64,000 nucleotides of DNA, taken from contig NZ_JACHFM010000002.1 of the NCBI RefSeq assembly GCF_014201905.1, forward strand, positions 310,001-374,000, in the 5' to 3' direction. Positions 59,940 through 64,000 of the stretch are shown here, piece after piece. The notes under the pieces were generated by a model. That model did no database searches and had not been told where the DNA came from. It saw nothing but the letters and a program-made list of their open reading frames with translations. The position numbers and the translations under genes are program-made. Origin of the DNA: Amaricoccus macauensis. Its GTDB lineage: Bacteria; Pseudomonadota; Alphaproteobacteria; Rhodobacterales; Rhodobacteraceae. Within the stretch, counting starts at the first letter, position 1. Each line of letters opens with the position of its first letter.

Positions 59940-60320
59940 ATGAAATTCCTGCTCAAGCTCCTGACCTGGTGGAACGGCCCGACGATTGGGACTGAACTCT
60001 TCACCTGGCGCTTCGGCAAGCGCGTCGGCGAGGACGCGGCCGGGAACGTCTACTACCAGAATGCCGACGGCAGCCGGCGCTGGGTCATCTTCAAGGGCGA
60101 GCCCGAGGCCAGTGAAATCAGTGCCGAGTGGCATGGCTGGCTCCACTTCACGTGGCAGCAGCCCCCGACCGAGGCGCCGCTGCCGAGGCAGGCCTGGGAG
60201 AAGCCGCACCGGCCGAACATGACGGGCACCGCGCTCGCCTACCGTCCGCCGGGCAGCCTGCTTGCTCCCGCCGGCGGGCCGAGGGTGCACGCCGACTACG
60301 ACGCCTGGACGCCGCAATAG
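59940..60320 (+). CDS. NADH:ubiquinone oxidoreductase subunit NDUFA12 homologue
   Basis: A 126-residue protein of the NDUFA12/B17.2 family, an accessory subunit of respiratory complex I found in alphaproteobacteria and mitochondria. The conserved stretch GKRVGEDAAGNVYYQNADGS RRW with R-W-V-I-F-K-G and the HGWLHFTW segment are present. It is peripheral, on the cytoplasmic side of the membrane. It lies just upstream of mlaD, a linkage usual in Rhodobacterales and distinct from the nuo operon. Confidence 0.94.
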   Translation: MKFLLKLLTWWNGPTIGTELFTWRFGKRVGEDAAGNVYYQNADGSRRWVIFKGEPEASEISAEWHGWLHFTWQQPPTEAPLPRQAWEKPHRPNMTGTALAYRPPGSLLAPAGGPRVHADYDAWTPQ

Positions 60321-60351
60321 CGGCGCGGTCAGGCAGGAAGGACGATTTCGA

Positions 60352-60801
60352 ATGGCGAACAGCGTAGCAGAGGCCGTGATCGGAGCGGTTGTGCTGGCGA
60401 CGGCGGCGGGTTTCGTTGTCTATGCCGGACAGGTGCGGGGCACATCGGTAACCGGCGGGAGCTACCCGCTCACCGCGAAGTTCCGCAGCGCCGAGGGGAT
60501 CGGAGTCGGGACCGACGTGCGGCTCGCCGGCATCAAGGTCGGCTCGGTGACGCATCTTGCCCTCGACCCGCAGACATTCGAGGCGGACGCCACCTTCTCG
60601 GTGCAGAACACCGTCAAGCTGCCCGACGATTCGGACGTGAAGATCTCGTCCGAGGGTTTGCTCGGCGGCAATTTCGTCGAGCTGACGCCAGGCGCCTCGG
60701 AGACCGAGTTCGTTTCGGGTGATCAGATCCTGAATACCCAAGGGTCGGTCAGCCTGCTGAACCTGCTCATGAAGTTCGCCGGAGGCGGCAGCAACCAATG
60801 A
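60352..60801 (+). CDS. mlaD: MlaD, lipid asymmetry transporter substrate-binding component
   Basis: A 149-residue protein with one N-terminal membrane helix (VIGAVVLATAAGFVVYAGQV) and a periplasmic MCE domain (YPLTAKFRSAEGIGVGTDVR, then LLGGNFVELTPG). MlaD forms a hexameric ring bound to the MlaFE ABC transporter and moves phospholipids between membranes. The other mla genes are not in this window. The start of the DUF2155 gene overlaps its stop by 4 bases. Confidence 0.93.
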   Translation: MANSVAEAVIGAVVLATAAGFVVYAGQVRGTSVTGGSYPLTAKFRSAEGIGVGTDVRLAGIKVGSVTHLALDPQTFEADATFSVQNTVKLPDDSDVKISSEGLLGGNFVELTPGASETEFVSGDQILNTQGSVSLLNLLMKFAGGGSNQ

Positions 60802-61181
60802 TCCGCGCGCTGCTTGCGCTGGCGCTCACCGCCGGCCCAGCCGGGGCGGCGCTTTCGGCTGGCGAGGTGACCAATCCGGAGGTGACGGTAGCGGCCGGGG
60901 TCATCCACCTGCGCGGCCTCGACAACCTGAACGGCATCTCCCGCGACCTCGAGGTCCGCGTTGGCGAGACCCTGAGCTTCGGGCAGCTGGAGATTGAGGC
61001 CGAGGCCTGCCGGGTGCCGCGCGACGACCCCAAGGGCGACGCGGAGGCGTTCCTGCGCATCCGCGACGTGCGCGACACGGCACCGCGCTTCTCCGGCTGG
61101 ATGTTCGCTTCTTCCCCCGCGCTCTCCGCGCTCGACCACCCGCGCTATGACGTCTGGGTGGTGAGCTGCAGCATGTCCTGA
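60798..61181 (+). CDS. DUF2155 domain protein, exported
   Basis: A 127-residue exported protein: signal peptide MIRALLALALTAGPAGAA, then the DUF2155 domain with LRGLDNLNGISRDLEVRVGE, LEIEAEACRVP and FSGWMFASSPALSALDHPRYD. The family is alphaproteobacterial and of unknown function, usually next to mlaD or NDUFA12, which may hint at an envelope role. It overlaps mlaD by ATGA and overlaps the convergent aat gene at its 3' end by 37 bases. Confidence 0.92.
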   Translation: MIRALLALALTAGPAGAALSAGEVTNPEVTVAAGVIHLRGLDNLNGISRDLEVRVGETLSFGQLEIEAEACRVPRDDPKGDAEAFLRIRDVRDTAPRFSGWMFASSPALSALDHPRYDVWVVSCSMS

Positions 61182-61801
61182 CGGGTCGCCGTCCGCGACA
61201 GCGCGAGGAAATCTCCCGGCCGCATCAGCGCCGCCTTCAGCCGCCGGTGATAGTCCCGGCGGGGGATCTCGATCGCGCCGAGTGACGCGAGATGGGTCGT
61301 GACGAACTGGGTATCGAGGAGCTGGTACCCTCCCGCCCGGAGTCGCGCGACCAGCGCGACCAGCGCGAACTTTGACGCGTCGCGCATCCGGCTGAACATG
61401 CTCTCGCCAAAGAACGCGCCGCCGAGCGACACACCGTAGAGCCCGCCCGCGAGTTCGCCCCGCACCCGGATCTCGACCGAATGGGCAAACCCCCTTCGGT
61501 GCAGCTCGTCGTAGAGCCGGATGATTGGCGGGTTGATCCAGGTCTCCGACCGGTCGGCACAGGCCCTCACGGTCTCCTCGAAGTCACCGTCGACGACGAT
61601 CTCGAACCCCCCGGCGAGAAAACTTCGCGCCAGCCGCCGCGAGACATGCATCGCCTCCAGCGGCAGGATCCCGCGCTGGTGCGGATCGATCCAGTGCAAT
61701 TCATCGGAGTCAGCCGATTCCGCCATTGGAAAGATCCCGGCGGCATAGGCTCGCATCAGGAGGTCGGCGGTAATCTGGTCGGTCAGGCTATCGTCACGCA
61801 T
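61145..61801 (-). CDS. aat: leucyl/phenylalanyl-tRNA-protein transferase
   Basis: A 218-residue N-end-rule enzyme that adds Leu or Phe to proteins with N-terminal Arg or Lys, marking them for ClpSAP. The family motifs LMRAYAAGIFPMAE, WIDPHQRGILPLE, GGLYGVSLGGAFFGESMFS and LLDTQFVTTHLASLGAIEI are intact. The ATG at 61801 gives MRDDSLT; the open frame extends 31 codons further without family similarity. Its 3' end overlaps DUF2155 on the opposite strand. Confidence 0.95.
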   Translation of the reverse strand: MRDDSLTDQITADLLMRAYAAGIFPMAESADSDELHWIDPHQRGILPLEAMHVSRRLARSFLAGGFEIVVDGDFEETVRACADRSETWINPPIIRLYDELHRRGFAHSVEIRVRGELAGGLYGVSLGGAFFGESMFSRMRDASKFALVALVARLRAGGYQLLDTQFVTTHLASLGAIEIPRRDYHRRLKAALMRPGDFLALSRTATRQDMLQLTTQTS

Positions 61802-61877
61802 GGGCGAGAGATGCCGTCGGGTGGTGGTGGCTGTCAAATGAACTTGGCGTCGATCACAGGGATGCCCGCGAAAAGAC

Positions 61878-61912
61878 GAGGCCCCGGCGACCACTCAGGT
61901 CGCCGGGGCCTC
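61878..61912 (-). terminator. strong Rho-independent terminator
   Basis: A perfect 15-bp stem, GAGGCCCCGGCGACC and its complement, with a 5-base loop ACTCA. On the minus strand it follows the Bax-inhibitor gene stop by 30 bases and is followed by GTCTTTTCGC, giving a short T-run. It ends transcription from 61942-62706 before aat, which therefore needs its own promoter. Confidence 0.9.
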
Positions 61913-61941
61913 GCCGTAGCCGTGTTTTCGGTCGGGCCGGG

Positions 61942-62706
61942 TTACTCCCGGTTGCCGAAGAGCTGCAGCAGCATCATGAACATGTTGATGAAGTCGAGGT
62001 AGAGCTGGAGCGCGCCCATGATGGCCGCCTTGCCCAGGAACTCCTGACCCTCGGCAGCGCGGAGCTGCAGATAGGTGTTCTTGATGTTCTGCGTGTCATA
62101 GGCCGTCAGGCCCGCGAAGATCAGCACGCCGAGCGCGGAAACCGCGAAGGTCACCGCCGACGACGCCAGCCAGATGTTCACGAGCGACGCGACGATAAGC
62201 CCGATCACGCCCATGATGAGGAACGAACCCCACCCGGAGATGTCCTTCTTCGTGGTGTAGCCCCACAGGCTCAGGCCCGCGAAGGCGATCGCCGTGACGA
62301 AGAACACCTGCGCGATCGACATCCCGGTGAAGACCGAGAAGATCCACGAGATCGAGAGGCCCATGAGCGCGGCGAACAGCCAGAAGACGCCCTGCGCCAC
62401 GCCCTCGGACATGCGGTTGATGCCCGCCGAGAAGGCGAAGACCACCGCGAGCGGCGCGAACATCACCACCCACTTCAGCGGTGAGGTGAACATCGCCTGC
62501 AGCAGCCCGACCGGCAGGATATTGGTCGGCTCACCGGCAACGGCCCGGGCGAAATCGGTGCCCACCACGTAGGCGACAAGGCCGGTGATGATCATGCCCA
62601 CGGCCATCAGGCCGTAGACCTTGTTCATGTGTGCGCGCAGGCCCTCGTCGATCGCAGCGGTGGCGGTGCCGGCACCGGCTCGACGAACAGTCCCGTAGTC
62701 GGCCAT
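61942..62706 (-). CDS. Bax inhibitor-1/YccA family membrane protein
   Basis: A 254-residue protein with seven hydrophobic helices of the BI-1/YccA family, for example GLMAVGMIITGLVAYVVG and VFWLFAALMGLSISWIFSVF. The C-terminal DTQNIKNTYLQLR segment has the conserved Asp of the pH-sensing pair in bacterial homologues, which act as calcium leak channels or FtsH modulators. GGAGGG lies 5 bases before the ATG. A strong terminator follows the gene. Confidence 0.93.
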   Translation of the reverse strand: MADYGTVRRAGAGTATAAIDEGLRAHMNKVYGLMAVGMIITGLVAYVVGTDFARAVAGEPTNILPVGLLQAMFTSPLKWVVMFAPLAVVFAFSAGINRMSEGVAQGVFWLFAALMGLSISWIFSVFTGMSIAQVFFVTAIAFAGLSLWGYTTKKDISGWGSFLIMGVIGLIVASLVNIWLASSAVTFAVSALGVLIFAGLTAYDTQNIKNTYLQLRAAEGQEFLGKAAIMGALQLYLDFINMFMMLLQLFGNRE

Positions 62707-62926
62707 TGATTCCCTCCGTTAGCCCTCTGGGTCCGCCGGATTTGAGACCCGGGCGGAAGTCCCTTGATATTGGCGACGGGAGGTCAGTTTTCAACCAACC
62801 GACACCCCGCTCAAGCCAATAATATCGCAACAATCTCGTCATCTGTCATCAGGCCTCCGTTGCCTCTCGCCATGTTGACCATGGCCGCGGGAGCGGAGAA
62901 GTTGGTCGGCCAACTGGAGTAACGGA

Positions 62927-63586
62927 ATGCGCCACATCGGGCTTCGGGTTCTCTTTGTCCTATTGTCGTCGCTCGCGATGGCTCCCGCGATCGCGGAGGT
63001 GCGCATCCTCGCCTTCGGCGACTCGCTTACCTATGGCTCCGGCGTGGCGAGGGAAGATGGCTTCGTTCCGCAGCTCGAGGCCTGGCTCCACGCCCACGGC
63101 GCGACCGACGTGGTGGTGCTGAACGCCGGCGTCCCGGGGGAGACCACTGCGGAGGGCCGCGAGCGCATTGCGCCGGTGCTGGACCAGACGCGCCCCGACG
63201 CGGTGCTTCTGGCTCTCGGCGCCAACGATCTGCTGCGCGGCCTTTCGGCGTCGCGGATGTTTTCCAACCTCGACGCGATCCTGGGGGAGGTGAGCGGCGA
63301 AGGCCTGCCCGCCCTCCTTGCCGGTCTGCCGGCGCCGCCGACCTGGCGGCGCGAGGATCGGGCCACATACCTCGAAACATTCCGCACGATCGCGCAGGAG
63401 CATGACGCGATATTCGTGCCCTCGTTTCTCGGCGGGATGAGTGGAAGGGGATTCCTCGCGGTTCGCCGGATGATGCAGCCGGACGGCATTCATCCGAACG
63501 CGGACGGCGTGCGTGCCAATGTCGCCGCCATCGGCCCGAAGGTGCGCGAACTCGCCGCGCGCGTCAGAGCGGTGCGCGAGCGATGA
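62927..63586 (+). CDS. GDSL-type arylesterase/lysophospholipase (TesA-like)
   Basis: A 219-residue periplasmic SGNH hydrolase. The signal peptide ends near MAPAIAE. Block I ILAFGDSLTYGSG has the nucleophile Ser, block II has Gly in AGVPGETTAEG, block III Asn in LLALGANDLLRG and block V Asp/His in PDGIHPNADG. It is close to multifunctional thioesterase/lysophospholipase TesA. GGAG precedes the ATG by 7 bases, and the stop overlaps the next gene start (ATGA). Confidence 0.93.
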   Translation: MRHIGLRVLFVLLSSLAMAPAIAEVRILAFGDSLTYGSGVAREDGFVPQLEAWLHAHGATDVVVLNAGVPGETTAEGRERIAPVLDQTRPDAVLLALGANDLLRGLSASRMFSNLDAILGEVSGEGLPALLAGLPAPPTWRREDRATYLETFRTIAQEHDAIFVPSFLGGMSGRGFLAVRRMMQPDGIHPNADGVRANVAAIGPKVRELAARVRAVRER

Positions 63587-64000
63587 TCCGCGCCTTCGCG
63601 GCCCTGTCGCTGCCGGAAGCCCTGCGCTTTGATCTGATGCTGGTGCAGTCGGGCCTGCCATTGCCGCGCCCCTTGCCGCCGGAGAACCTGCACCTGACGC
63701 TGGTCTTTCTGGGCGAGATCCCCGAGCCGACGCTTGCCGATGTCGACGCCGCTTTCAGCAAGGTGCGGGTGCCGCCGTTCGATCTGGCGCTCGCTGGTCT
63801 CGACATGTTCGGAGGCGCGAAGGCGCGCAGCGTGCATGCCGAGGCCGTGCCGAGCGCGCCGCTCCTCCAGCTGCAAGCGAAGGTGGAGACCGCCGCGCGC
63901 AGCGCCGGTGTGGTTGTCGCTGGCCGCCGGTATGCCCCGCACGTGACGCTTGCGCGCCTGCCGGAGCGCTTTGCCGACCGGGCGCGGCTCGAGGCAGCCG
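63583..64000 (+). CDS. thpR: RNA 2',3'-cyclic phosphodiesterase (partial)
   Basis: The first 139 or so residues of a 2H-phosphoesterase; the gene runs off the window end. Both H-x-T-L motifs are visible: HLTLVFLGEI and HVTLARL. The N-terminus MIRAFAALSLPEAL matches ThpR/LigT, an RNA ligase-like cyclic phosphodiesterase of tRNA halves. Its start overlaps the esterase stop by 4 bases, so the two are co-translated; the pairing with a GDSL esterase is common in Rhodobacterales as I recall. Confidence 0.92.
   Translation, partial: MIRAFAALSLPEALRFDLMLVQSGLPLPRPLPPENLHLTLVFLGEIPEPTLADVDAAFSKVRVPPFDLALAGLDMFGGAKARSVHAEAVPSAPLLQLQAKVETAARSAGVVVAGRRYAPHVTLARLPERFADRARLEAA

Overview
This 64 kb window is high-GC DNA from an alphaproteobacterium, most probably a member of the Rhodobacterales. 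The reasons are a methylamine dehydrogenase cluster in the Paracoccus-type gene order, a malonate (mat) operon, a single-cysteine DksA, a DUF2927 lipoprotein, and an NDUFA12-MlaD-DUF2155-Aat neighbourhood. Genus cannot be read from the sequence alone.

Layout. 0-11.4 kb: the tail of a CoA-transferase, a class II aldolase, an SRPBCC protein, a GlxA-type regulator and a GST, then the malonate module: GntR regulator, divergent carrier MatC, malonyl-CoA decarboxylase and malonyl-CoA synthetase, followed by BioY. A LysR/TauE divergent pair closes this part. 11.5-17.2 kb: an orphan Tat-type sugar-binding protein, a tightly overlapping DUF5602-like/cupredoxin/ECF sigma operon, aspartate dehydrogenase and a sulfatase. 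17.5-26.8 kb: a complete mauFBEDACJGMN operon on the minus strand with a LysR gene (mauR) in the same orientation upstream. It encodes the TTQ enzyme methylamine dehydrogenase, its electron acceptor amicyanin and the maturation factors. 26.9-31.2 kb: a GlcG-like gene, a LuxR regulator and a decayed ornithine/citrulline operon (ocd, ctlX, gdh) in which all three genes are broken, each by a different lesion.

31.2-39.9 kb is an accessory island. It is visibly AT-richer than the rest and is bounded by an IS5-type remnant on the left and a mosaic of IS3-type remnants on the right. It carries a TetR regulator divergent from an amidohydrolase, a complete spermidine/putrescine-type ABC importer (two permeases, ATPase, Tat-type binding protein) and an M20 metallopeptidase: a self-contained uptake and hydrolysis unit for an unknown, probably amide or peptide-like, substrate. 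39.9-42.8 kb: an MFS exporter and FMN reductase pair under a clear SoxR box, divergent from soxR, then a tRNA-Met.

42.8-64 kb is mostly housekeeping-like: a dienelactone hydrolase with a single amber stop, a DUF533 protein, a chagasin-like inhibitor, Ppx/GppA, YgfZ, an MBL hydrolase head-to-head with a sensor kinase (start codons overlapping by two bases), a KstD-like flavoprotein, an unrecognised 385-residue protein, a secreted nuclease, DksA, a MoxR/VWA module, NDUFA12, MlaD, DUF2155, Aat, a Bax-inhibitor-1 protein with a strong terminator, a GDSL esterase and the start of ThpR. No CRISPR array, rRNA, integrase or intact IS was found.
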